A stretch of DNA of 64,000 bases from Subtercola lobariae (GTDB taxonomy: Bacteria; Actinomycetota; Actinomycetes; Actinomycetales; Microbacteriaceae), in contig NZ_BMGP01000004.1 of NCBI RefSeq assembly GCF_014640255.1, positions 248,001 through 312,000 on the forward strand, written 5' to 3'. Under the pieces are notes generated by a model, which was not told the origin of the DNA, searched no databases, and saw only the letters and a list, made by a program, of their open reading frames with translations. The position numbers and the translations under genes are program-made. Of the stretch, positions 8,044 through 15,354 are shown piece after piece (position 1 is the first letter of the stretch; the number at the start of each line of letters is the position of its first letter).

Positions 8044-8567
8044 GTTCAACTGAGATGCAGGGGCTTTACCAGCAGGTGATTCTCGATCACGCCAAAGAGC
8101 GGCACGGGTTCGGCCTGGCCGCCACGGCCGACGCGCACTCCCACCAGGTGAACCCCACCTGCGGTGACGAGATCACGCTTCAGGTGCAGCTCGACGGCGG
8201 TGGCGACGGGCGCGACGGCGACGGCATCGGCGGCTCCGGTTCCGGCGGCGGCGACGGCATCGGCTCCGGCTCCGGCTCCGGCACGATCCGCTCCATCGGC
8301 TGGGAGGGGCAAGGCTGCGCCATTTCGCAGGCGTCGGCGTCGCTTCTCTCAGACCTCGCACCGGGGCTCACGCCTGCCGAACTCTCTGAGCGCATCGATG
8401 TTTTTCGCACCGCGATGCGGTCGAAGGGCACCGTTGAGCCTGATGAAGAACTACTCGGCGATGCAGTCGTGCTCGGGGGCGCGTCGCGTTACGTGGCGCG
8501 GGTGAAGTGCGCCATGCTGGCGTGGGTGGCGGCCGAGGAGGCGCTGCTGCAGCTCGACGCGCGCTAG
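8040..8567 (+). CDS. sufU: SufU sulfur-transfer protein with a Gly/Ser/Asp-rich insertion
   Basis: SufU accepts persulfide sulfur from SufS through a Zn site. This 175-residue copy keeps the ligand set: Cys41 and Asp43 in NPTCGDE, Cys93 in QGCAISQAS and Cys157 in ARVKCAML, with the leading LYQQVILDHAKERHG block. Between strands at residues 53-81 (8196-8282) sits an extra Gly/Ser/Asp segment of about 29 residues, encoded by GGCGAC and GGCTCC microrepeats. Usual SufU proteins have only a short turn here, which explains the longer protein (about 145-155 is usual). The site is a surface loop before the second Cys, so activity is probably retained. Overlaps sufS by 4 bp. Confidence 0.93.
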   Translation: MSSTEMQGLYQQVILDHAKERHGFGLAATADAHSHQVNPTCGDEITLQVQLDGGGDGRDGDGIGGSGSGGGDGIGSGSGSGTIRSIGWEGQGCAISQASASLLSDLAPGLTPAELSERIDVFRTAMRSKGTVEPDEELLGDAVVLGGASRYVARVKCAMLAWVAAEEALLQLDAR

Positions 8568-8569
8568 TT

Positions 8570-8725
8570 CAGCCCGGTAGATCGGCCCGGTAATGCGGCC
8601 CGGCAGTACGGCCCGCCAGTTCGGGGCGATAGCTCAGCCCGCCAGCTCAGCCCGGCAGTTTGGGGCGGTAGCTCAGCCAGCTCAGCGCGGTAGCTCAGCC
8701 CGACGGTTCAGCCCGCCAGCTCAGC
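8570..8725. repeat. Degenerate CTCAGCCCG-type repeat tract
   Basis: The 150-bp spacer after sufU consists of imperfect copies of a roughly 17-20 nt unit around GCTCAGCCCG(C/G)CAGTTC, with GGTAGCTCAG variants. It contains no ORF of interest, and no clean hairpin followed by T. Similar CTCAG-rich sequence continues at 9095-9170. Confidence 0.6.
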
Positions 8726-9011
8726 CATCTGTCGGCGGCCTCGGCGCGTCGTCGGGCGGCCCGGCGGATTCGCCGGAGCCCCGTGGCGCGCGCGGCGCAC
8801 GCATGTTGCCGACGATGGCGAACACATCGGGCAGATTGTTCAGTAGAAAAACGAAGTACAGCGGCACCGTGACCACCAGCAGCGCCCACGTGGCGAACGT
8901 CACGATGAGCGCGGTTGCGCGCCCCGACGGAACACGAACGGGCGCGTCGAACAACCGAACCGGCGGCACCCCTGAGCGCGGCGATCTTTTCGGTCGCACC
9001 ATCTGCGCCAT
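8721..9011 (-). CDS. Small hypothetical membrane protein
   Basis: The 96-residue protein starts at ATG 9011, with GAGAGGAG about 8 bp upstream. A basic N-terminus (about 1-30) precedes a long hydrophobic stretch, ATALIVTFATWALLVV continuing to PLYFVFLL (about 33-58), followed by an Arg/Pro/Gly-rich tail. It probably spans the membrane once or as a hairpin. I do not recognise the family. The codon pattern and the good ribosome site support expression. The ORF extends upstream to 9083, but that part lacks features. It stands alone between sufU and the oxygenase gene. Confidence 0.6.
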   Translation of the reverse strand: MAQMVRPKRSPRSGVPPVRLFDAPVRVPSGRATALIVTFATWALLVVTVPLYFVFLLNNLPDVFAIVGNMRAPRAPRGSGESAGPPDDAPRPPTDG

Positions 9012-9152
9012 CGCCGTGCTCCTCTCGCCGCCTGCACTACAGTAGCTTCCAAGACTGACCGTTGTCTCAAGCGCTCCACTCAACGCGGGCCGACAGCGCC
9101 CATCTCAGCGCGGGCCAGCTGCGCTCGGCTCCGCTCAAGTTTCGAACTCAGC

Positions 9153-10208
9153 TCAACTCTGCTCAGCCTCCGCCGCCAGCGCATCGCGCGCCGCCAGCAG
9201 ATCGGCGTAAAAGATCTCCGCCACGTTGGGGTGCGCCCTCAGCCGATAGCGCAAGACGTTGTCGCCGTACGTTTCGAGAATCGGGTTATCGGTGGGGTCA
9301 ACCGAGACGCCCCGCGCCTCAGCACGGAGTTCATCGGGCAGGTCGAGCACGGGCATCCGCGCGTCGAGGCCTGGATTGAAGAAGAATGGAATCGAAATGC
9401 GGTCTGAGCCCACGCGGGGCGATTGAACACGGTGCAGGGTCGCCTTCAGGTAGCCGCCGGTAGCGAGCTCGAGCATTTCGCCGATGTTCACCACGAACGC
9501 GCCCGGCATCGGCGGCGCCTCGACCCATTCGCCGTCGTACTCTACTTGCAAGCCGCCCTTGCCTGGCTCGACGAGCAGCAGCGTCAGCACTCCCCCGTCG
9601 CGATGGGTTCCGACGCCCTGCTTCACCGTCTCGTCAGATTCGCCGGGGTAGCGCACGATTTTGATGAGCGAAAATGGATGATCGGCGAACGCCTCATCGA
9701 ACACATCCTCTGGCGAGCCCAGGCTGAGCGCCCATGCGCGCAGAAGTTTCAGCGAGACAGCACTCAGCTCTGCGTTCCAGCGCTCCACGACCGGCTCGAG
9801 TTCGGGCAGCGCCTCGGGCCAGAGATTGGGGCCTTCGAGGCGCCAATACTCGGCCTCGGGGTCGGCTGAATCACTGCCGGCGCCTTCGGTCGTGCGCTCC
9901 ACCCCGATGTCGATCTGCTCGCGCCAATCCACACCACCGGCCGTCAGCTCACCGCCGACGCGGGTGTAGCCGCGAAACTGGGGGCTGTTCACGTTCTCGA
10001 TCGACAGCTTTTCGGCCTCGGAAAGGTCAAAAAAGCGCCGCGCGAGGCCGAGAATCTGATCGATCAGTTCTTGCGGAATACCGTGACCGGTGAGGTAGAA
10101 AAAGCCGACATCGTGAGTGACGTGGCGCAGGTCATCCCGAAACGCAGCAGCCTCAGCTGCAGAGCCGTTCAGGCGGGAGATATCTAAGACGGGAAGCGAA
10201 AGCACCAT
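9153..10208 (-). CDS. 2-oxoglutarate/Fe(II)-dependent oxygenase (isopenicillin N synthase family)
   Basis: The 351-residue protein has the DIOX_N domain (about 5-115) and a C-terminal double-stranded beta-helix. Iron ligands are His202 and Asp204 in GTHRDGG and His259 in ATLHRVQSP; Arg270 and Ser272 in RISIPFF fit the 2-oxoglutarate-binding RxS. It also has the N-terminal GFFYLTGHGI block. The family uses O2 and usually 2-oxoglutarate to hydroxylate or desaturate small molecules; the substrate cannot be inferred. It is monocistronic, divergent from the UspA gene at 10294 across 85 bp. Confidence 0.92.
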   Translation of the reverse strand: MVLSLPVLDISRLNGSAAEAAAFRDDLRHVTHDVGFFYLTGHGIPQELIDQILGLARRFFDLSEAEKLSIENVNSPQFRGYTRVGGELTAGGVDWREQIDIGVERTTEGAGSDSADPEAEYWRLEGPNLWPEALPELEPVVERWNAELSAVSLKLLRAWALSLGSPEDVFDEAFADHPFSLIKIVRYPGESDETVKQGVGTHRDGGVLTLLLVEPGKGGLQVEYDGEWVEAPPMPGAFVVNIGEMLELATGGYLKATLHRVQSPRVGSDRISIPFFFNPGLDARMPVLDLPDELRAEARGVSVDPTDNPILETYGDNVLRYRLRAHPNVAEIFYADLLAARDALAAEAEQS

Positions 10209-10293
10209 ACGAGTCTTTCACTGCACAACGAGTGCGGGCGCAATGTTACGCAGGGAGTACGAGGAGTACATTGGGCGCTGAGAAGGAGATGTC

Positions 10294-10878
10294 ATGGTCG
10301 ATACTCCAGGTGGCGTCAGTGGCGGTGGCGGTTTCGGTGCCGACGGCGGTGCCGGGGGCGCTGGCGAGCCGCGCGGCACGGCGCACGCACGCATTGTCGT
10401 GGGCGTCTTCCCCGGGCAGCCCGATACCGTGCTCAGCCAGGCCGCCGTGTTCGCGTTGCGATTCGATGCCACACTGGTCTGCGCCTTCGTCGACCAGACC
10501 CGCTACGTCGTCGCCAGAAACAGCGACGCAACCGTGATTTCTGCTTCGATCGACCCCGACATTCCAGATGACATCAGTGCGGTTTTCCCACCCGAGCTCG
10601 GACGCCGAATCGCAGCGGCTCTCGACCCGCTCGATGTGCGCTGGCTCACCCTCAGCTCGGCCGGCGACCCGGCCGATTCGCTCGGTTCACTGGCCGAGGC
10701 GATGGATGCCGCCGCCATCGTGGTGGGCACGCACCGCTCCACGGCACGCTCGAGCATCGCCGAGTTTTTCAACGGATCGGTCGCGGTGCACCTCGCTCAT
10801 CGGCAGCACCGCCCGGTGATCGTGGTTCCGGTAGCACCCGTCGAGCGCGGCCAGGCATTGCCGTGGCCGAATGAGTGA
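10294..10878 (+). CDS. Universal stress protein (UspA family)
   Basis: The 194-residue protein has one UspA domain (about 33-185). It begins with IVVGVFPGQPDTVLSQAAVFALRFDATLVC and ends with the nucleotide-binding motif VVGTHRS...FFNGSVAVHLAHRQHRPVIVVP, matching the Gly-x2-Gly-x9-Gly-Ser pattern. The first 30 residues are an extra Gly-rich tail. UspA proteins are cytoplasmic ATP-binding stress proteins. GAAGGAG lies just upstream of the ATG. It is convergent with the tautomerase gene, with only 12 bp between the stop codons. Confidence 0.88.
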   Translation: MVDTPGGVSGGGGFGADGGAGGAGEPRGTAHARIVVGVFPGQPDTVLSQAAVFALRFDATLVCAFVDQTRYVVARNSDATVISASIDPDIPDDISAVFPPELGRRIAAALDPLDVRWLTLSSAGDPADSLGSLAEAMDAAAIVVGTHRSTARSSIAEFFNGSVAVHLAHRQHRPVIVVPVAPVERGQALPWPNE

Positions 10879-10890
10879 GGTGCGCGCCAG

Positions 10891-11379
10891 TCAGGCCTGG
10901 GGCTCCGCTGCCTCGGCCGCCTTGGCTGCCTGCGGCTCGGCCGCTTGAGCTGCTGCCTGCAGCTCGCCGATCTGCGCGCGCGCGGCGGTCACCAGCTCGT
11001 CGTTGGTGTTCGCGTGGCCGGCCAAACCCCAGCCGCCGGGCACCGCTTCGGTGAGCAGCACCCAGGTGCGGTCGACCAGCGTCGGGTCGCCGGCCGCGGC
11101 CGCCACGATGTCGGTGAGCTGCCGAACCACGGCGAGCTGCTTGTCACGATCGAGCGCGCCAGTGTTGGTCAGCACCTGAACGCGAACGTAATTCGTCTCG
11201 CCGTTGACGTTTGCCAGGTCGCCGGTCGGCAGATCGTGCACAAGGCCGGCGGTGTTCTGCCTGAACATGGGAATGTTCGGAACCTGCTCGATGGTCATCA
11301 GCGTGGTCGCGAGGTCGACGGCGAGTTGGTGCTTGTCGGCGAACGTTCCGGTGGTGGCGTACACGTCGATCATGGGCAT
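10891..11379 (-). CDS. Tautomerase family protein (4-oxalocrotonate tautomerase-like)
   Basis: The 162-residue protein starts Met-Pro-Met-Ile-Asp-Val, so Pro would be the catalytic N-terminal residue after Met removal. The 4-OT-like beta-alpha-beta fold is repeated across about 1-130, with the conserved WVLLTEAVPGGWGLAG block. Such enzymes shift enol/keto double bonds of small oxo-acids or dehalogenate them. The last 25-30 residues are an Ala/Gln/Glu/Pro repeat tail (AAEPQA-type), unusual for the family. The gene diverges from a TetR regulator at 11617, and palindromic GTCATAG sites lie in the 237-bp spacer, so it is probably the repressed target. The long ORF upstream to 11805 is not used. 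Confidence 0.85.
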   Translation of the reverse strand: MPMIDVYATTGTFADKHQLAVDLATTLMTIEQVPNIPMFRQNTAGLVHDLPTGDLANVNGETNYVRVQVLTNTGALDRDKQLAVVRQLTDIVAAAAGDPTLVDRTWVLLTEAVPGGWGLAGHANTNDELVTAARAQIGELQAAAQAAEPQAAKAAEAAEPQA

Positions 11380-11409
11380 GAGGGCACTCCTGTGCGAATT
11401 CTGATGGCT

Positions 11410-11452
11410 GTCATAGTGACCTCTCGATCCTGCCCTATGACGTGTGTCATAG
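11410..11452. promoter_or_regulatory. Operator region with GTCATAG dyads between tautomerase and tetR
   Basis: CTATGAC-GTGT-GTCATAG (11435-11452) is a perfect dyad with 7-bp arms. A second GTCATAGTGAC lies at 11410-11420, and a related GACCATAGTGAG follows near 11474. These are likely sites for the TetR protein encoded from 11617. The rest of the spacer is GC-rich with no ORF. Confidence 0.68.
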
Positions 11453-11616
11453 TCAAGCGCGATTATGATGTTGACCATAGTGAGTTGGCGACGGGCATCC
11501 GCACCCCGGCACCCTCGCTTGCGCCAGCATCCGCCGACGCGGGCGTCCGCACATCTCACACCTCGCCCGTTACTCCGACTAACCCCGACTAACCCCGACC
11601 GAAAGCGTAGGCACTC

Positions 11617-12180
11617 GTGGCAAGCGATACCCGACAACGCATGGTCGAAGGTGCCGCGCGCCTGCTCGCACAGCGCGGGCTGCAAGAAACCTCGTTCTCT
11701 GAGGTGCTCGAGCTGACGGGTGCTCCGCGTGGGTCGATCTACCACCACTTTCCGAACGGAAAAGACCAGCTCATTGCGGCCGCCGTCGACGCCGCGGGGG
11801 CGCACGCTGTGGCTCTCATCGGCCTAGCGGCAAGCTCGTCGGCCACCGACATCACGACGCACTTTCTCGCGATGTGGCGCGAGGTTCTGGTGCGCTCGAA
11901 TTACACGGCAGGATGCTCGGTGCTGGCCGTCACCGTGGCGACCGACTCTGCCGATCTTCTGTCGCATGCGGCGAGCGTCTTTCGCGCATGGCGTGAGCGC
12001 CTGGCGCAGTTGCTGAGCGACGGTGGACTCAACCCTCGCTCCGCCGCCCGCTTCGCTGCCCTGCTCATTGCGTCGACCGAGGGCGCGGTGGTTCTGAGCC
12101 GCGCCGAGCAGAGCATGGAGCCGTTCGAGCTCGTGGCGGAGCAGCTCGCCGCGCAGGCCGCGGTGCTCGACGCCGGGTAG
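11617..12180 (+). CDS. TetR/AcrR family regulator (LmrA/YxaF-like)
   Basis: The 187-residue protein starts at GTG 11617. The head (about 1-50) reads TRQRMVEGAARLLAQRGLQETSFSEVLELTGAPRGSIYHHFP, with the Gly-Ser-Ile-Tyr-His-His-Phe recognition helix of the LmrA/YxaF group. The C-terminal part has a conserved NYTAGCSV segment typical of TetR_C33-like domains. It faces the tautomerase gene across a spacer with GTCATAG palindromes, so it probably represses that gene and itself. Ligand unknown; quinone or electrophile sensing is common in relatives. Confidence 0.9.
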   Translation: MASDTRQRMVEGAARLLAQRGLQETSFSEVLELTGAPRGSIYHHFPNGKDQLIAAAVDAAGAHAVALIGLAASSSATDITTHFLAMWREVLVRSNYTAGCSVLAVTVATDSADLLSHAASVFRAWRERLAQLLSDGGLNPRSAARFAALLIASTEGAVVLSRAEQSMEPFELVAEQLAAQAAVLDAG

Positions 12181-12325
12181 GCGTTCGCCGCAAACACCGC
12201 TCTCGGCGACACTCTCTCGAGCTTCGAGCCGCCTCTTATCCTTCACAGTTCGCCACCTCGATCGCGTTTCCACAATTAGTGCCGTTGACGGGTTGAGCGT
12301 CGGTGGGTGGTGGTTGAATCGAAGC

Positions 12326-13780
12326 ATGAATCGAGCAATACTCACCCCTGATGGCGATGGAAGCGCCTTCGCTACCAGGCGTCTGCTTCGCGAACGCTAC
12401 AAGGCCGCAGTCGGTGCGGTCATCGATTCCGCGCGCACCGTCGCTGTAGCGCACGCCGAGCACGCAGCCCGGGTCGAGAACGCCCGGCAGGCGTGCCTGG
12501 CCGTGGGATTCACAGACCAATCCACCGGCGGGCCCACCTGGACACCTGACGTCGTCACCCAACGCATCCTCGTCACCGAACTCGCTGTCGCGTTACGGCT
12601 GAATGAGACCGACGCCCGACGCCTGATCGACACCGCAGAAGGCCTCGCCAGCACGTTCACCGCCACCCGCACCGCCCTGGAGTCAGGCCAGATTTCGTAC
12701 CGGCATGCGGAGAAGATCATCCAGCACTCCGCCACCCTCCCGCCCGAATGCCTGGCCGACTACGAAACCCGGCTGCTGCCGATCGCGGGGCGGGTGTGTG
12801 TGCAACGCCTGACCCGGCACGCCCGTGCCACCGCGGAAGAAGCTCAACCGCAAACGGCGATCGAACGGCACCTGACCGCGACCACCCACCGGCACCTCAG
12901 CCTTGACCCCGCCGCTGACGGCATGGCCTACCTGACAATGTTCCTGCCCGCCGTCGAAGCGACCGCGATCTACCACCGCGCGACCGCCCTGGGCAAGGGC
13001 CTGAAAGCCGGGGGCGACCCGCGCACCCTCGCGCATCTGCGGCTCGACACGATGACCGACCTGATGCTCAACGCCGAAACCAGCATCCCCGGCGCCACCC
13101 ACGGCATCCGCGCCCACATCACCCTCACCGTGCCCGCCCTCACCCTCCTCGGCCAGCGCAGCCCCACCCCACCCTCCAACACCCGTCGCCGCACTAGCAG
13201 AACCGGCACCCGCCCGACCGACTACGACGAGGCGATACCAGCCAGCTACGACGAAGGCCCCGCGATGCTCGACGGGTACGGGCCCATCGACCGACTCACC
13301 GCCCTGAAACTCACGAAGGATGCGCCCTCGTTCTGGCGGGTACTCACCGACCCCGCCACCGGAATCACCCTCAACTACGGCCGCACACGCTACCGGCCAC
13401 CCACCGACCTTGACCACCTCATCAGAACACTGCACACCGAATGCACCTTCCCCACCGACTGCGCACCCTCCACCACCGCCGAAATCGACCACACCCGACC
13501 CTGGGAACACGGCGCCAACACCGAACTCCGCAACCTCAGTCCCCTCTGCAGCAACCACCACAAAGTGAAACACCACACCGCATGGCACATCGAACAAGAC
13601 CCCGCCCGGCCAGGCACCATCATCTGGACATCACCCGCCGGCTACCACTACACCGTCGACCCCACACCCATCACACGACCGACACCACACTTCACCGATG
13701 CAACAACAACCCGCGGCGACCAATCAGCCGGCCGCTCAGACAACAACCAGTACAACCTCGCCGACTCGCCGCCATTCTGA
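12326..13780 (+). CDS. DUF222 / HNH endonuclease domain protein (13E12 type)
   Basis: The 484-residue protein has an N-terminal DUF222 domain (about 20-330, with ALRLNETDARRLIDTA and GQISYRHAEKI) and a C-terminal HNH motif: paired Cys residues, EIDHTRPWEHGANTELRNLSPLCSNHHKVKHH, and a WTSPAGYHY tail. These proteins are multicopy in Microbacteriaceae and mycobacteria; a nuclease role is assumed, and biological function is not known. The start ATG 12326 was preferred to the GTG at 12293. From about 12700 the gene uses almost only ACC, CAC and CCC codons, more C-biased on its sense strand than its neighbours, which hints at exchange among family copies. Confidence 0.9.
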   Translation: MNRAILTPDGDGSAFATRRLLRERYKAAVGAVIDSARTVAVAHAEHAARVENARQACLAVGFTDQSTGGPTWTPDVVTQRILVTELAVALRLNETDARRLIDTAEGLASTFTATRTALESGQISYRHAEKIIQHSATLPPECLADYETRLLPIAGRVCVQRLTRHARATAEEAQPQTAIERHLTATTHRHLSLDPAADGMAYLTMFLPAVEATAIYHRATALGKGLKAGGDPRTLAHLRLDTMTDLMLNAETSIPGATHGIRAHITLTVPALTLLGQRSPTPPSNTRRRTSRTGTRPTDYDEAIPASYDEGPAMLDGYGPIDRLTALKLTKDAPSFWRVLTDPATGITLNYGRTRYRPPTDLDHLIRTLHTECTFPTDCAPSTTAEIDHTRPWEHGANTELRNLSPLCSNHHKVKHHTAWHIEQDPARPGTIIWTSPAGYHYTVDPTPITRPTPHFTDATTTRGDQSAGRSDNNQYNLADSPPF

Positions 13781-13825
13781 AGATGAACGACTATTCGGGC
13801 GCTCATCGCGGGCAGCTAGATACAG

Positions 13826-14512
13826 CTAAGCGCGGATACCGCGCAAGAGATTGGCAAGCAGAGCATCGACGAATGGGGGTTCCAGCGGCTGGTCTGGCAA
13901 CAGCAGCCGGTGGTAACACGCACCCCAGAGCTGGTCGACCACGACCTCAGAGTCGACGTCCAAGCGAACCTGGCCGCGCACTTTGGCGCGCTCGAGGGTT
14001 TCGACTGCGAGTCGGCGCCGAGGGCGCGTGTAGTTGGCGGCGAAGGCCTCGGCGAGAGCCGGGTCAGACTGCGCGGCTCCGATGAGTTCGGCGATGACTG
14101 GGCCACCCGCGCCAGTCAGCAGGGCGACAAACGAGTGCAGCTGAGAACTGAGGTCACGTTCGATGTCGCCCGTGTCAGCAAAGGCGAGAGTTTCTTCGAC
14201 GGCGTGAAAATATGCTTCGAAGGCTAAAGATCCGGGTGTGGGCCACCACTTATACAACGTCATTTTGCTCGCCCCGGCACGCAATGCAACTTTCTCGAAC
14301 GTCACACCGGCAAGACCGTGTTCGAACAGTTGCTCTGCCGCAGCAGCGAGCACGGCCTGACGAACTTCGGCGGCCGGGCGGCGTCCGCGACCGGAGCCGA
14401 GCGCTCGCGCGGGGGCGGCAGCGACGGGTGCATTGGTGAGGGCATCGGCGACGGGGGCGGGGGCGACGGGGGCAGGGGCGGCGTTCGAGGGTACGTTCGC
14501 TCGATCATCCAC
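13826..14512 (-). CDS. TetR/AcrR family regulator with Ala/Pro-rich N-terminal tail
   Basis: The 228-residue protein starts at GTG 14512. The first 38 residues are an Ala/Pro/Val repeat tail. The TetR head follows (about 45-95: RQAVLAAAAEQLFEHGLAGVTFEKVALRAGASKMTLYKWWPT), then a TetR_C domain with DQLWGACYHRLLL. The WWP recognition helix resembles the TetR at 5093. It diverges from the SDR gene at 14550 and a 21-bp dyad fills the 37-bp AT-rich spacer, so it probably represses both. A downstream start that skips the tail cannot be excluded. Confidence 0.9.
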   Translation of the reverse strand: MDDRANVPSNAAPAPVAPAPVADALTNAPVAAAPARALGSGRGRRPAAEVRQAVLAAAAEQLFEHGLAGVTFEKVALRAGASKMTLYKWWPTPGSLAFEAYFHAVEETLAFADTGDIERDLSSQLHSFVALLTGAGGPVIAELIGAAQSDPALAEAFAANYTRPRRRLAVETLERAKVRGQVRLDVDSEVVVDQLWGACYHRLLLPDQPLEPPFVDALLANLLRGIRA

Positions 14513-14521
14513 TCTTGAATT

Positions 14522-14542
14522 ATATGTACGATTCGTCTATAT
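14522..14542. promoter_or_regulatory. TetR operator in the AT-rich divergent spacer
   Basis: The 21-bp site has the symmetric pattern ATAT-nn-ACGA-T-TCGT-nn-ATAT. It covers most of the 37-bp gap between the divergent TetR and SDR start codons and overlaps their likely -10 regions. Confidence 0.7.
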
Positions 14543-14549
14543 TGTAAAT

Positions 14550-15293
14550 ATGTATAAATTGTCCATAAAAAATCGTATCGCCGTCGTCACGGGCGCCTCG
14601 GGCGGAATCGGCCGCGCAACAGCAGAACGCCTTGCGCGCGACGGGATGACCGTGATTGTGCACTACTCGGGCAACAAGTCGCGCGCCGAAGAGACCGTCG
14701 CCACCATCACAGAGGCCGGCGGCACCGCTACAGCGCTTCAGGGCGACGTCGCTGACGAGAACGAAATGGTCACGCTGTTCGCTCGCGTCGTCGAACTGTA
14801 CGGCGGCATCGACGTGGTGGTCAACGCCGCAGGCATTATGACGCTCGCGCCCCTCGTCGACCTCGACCTCGCCGACTTCGACGCCATGATGCGCACCAAC
14901 GTTCGAGGCACCTTTGTGGTCTCGCAACTCGCTGCGCGACAACTGCGAACCGGCGGTGCGCTCATCAACTTCTCGACCTCGGTCGAGCGCCTGCAACAGC
15001 CCACTTACACCGCGTACGCCGCAACGAAGGGCGCCGTCGAGGCCATGACGCTGATTCTGGCGCGCGAGCTTCGCGGGCGCGATGTCACGGTGAACGTGGT
15101 CGCCCCCGGCCCGACCGCGACTCCGCTGTTTCTCGATGGTAAGCCGCAGCAGGTCATCGACCACATCGCGTCGCTCGCCCCACTCGAACGGCTCGGAACA
15201 CCCGAAGACATCGCCGAGAGTGTCGCGTTTCTCGCCGGCCCGGCACGCTGGGTCAACGGCCAGGTGCTCTACGTGAACGGCGGAATCGCCTGA
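14550..15293 (+). CDS. SDR family oxidoreductase
   Basis: The 247-residue classical short-chain dehydrogenase has TGASGGIG at 14-21, NAAG in VVNAAGIM, Ser142 or Ser144, and the catalytic Tyr156-x-x-x-Lys160 in AYAATKGAVEAM. PGPTATPLF and the C-terminal VNGQVLYVNGGIA follow. It reduces or oxidises a carbonyl or alcohol with NAD(P)H; the substrate is unknown. It lies opposite a TetR gene with a shared operator, an arrangement common for TetR-controlled detoxifying reductases. The start ATG at 14550 is AT-embedded with a weak ribosome site. Confidence 0.92.
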   Translation: MYKLSIKNRIAVVTGASGGIGRATAERLARDGMTVIVHYSGNKSRAEETVATITEAGGTATALQGDVADENEMVTLFARVVELYGGIDVVVNAAGIMTLAPLVDLDLADFDAMMRTNVRGTFVVSQLAARQLRTGGALINFSTSVERLQQPTYTAYAATKGAVEAMTLILARELRGRDVTVNVVAPGPTATPLFLDGKPQQVIDHIASLAPLERLGTPEDIAESVAFLAGPARWVNGQVLYVNGGIA

Positions 15294-15354
15294 TGGCTGC
15301 GGTGCCGCCGGGCGACTAGCGTAGATGTCGTTCAGTCGAGTCGAAGGAGGCCAC

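Noticed and set aside
8620-8715. tRNA gene suggested by GGTAGCTCAG and GGTTCA pieces
   Set aside because: The pieces repeat several times at irregular spacing; no acceptor stem, anticodon arm or single consistent cloverleaf can be drawn.
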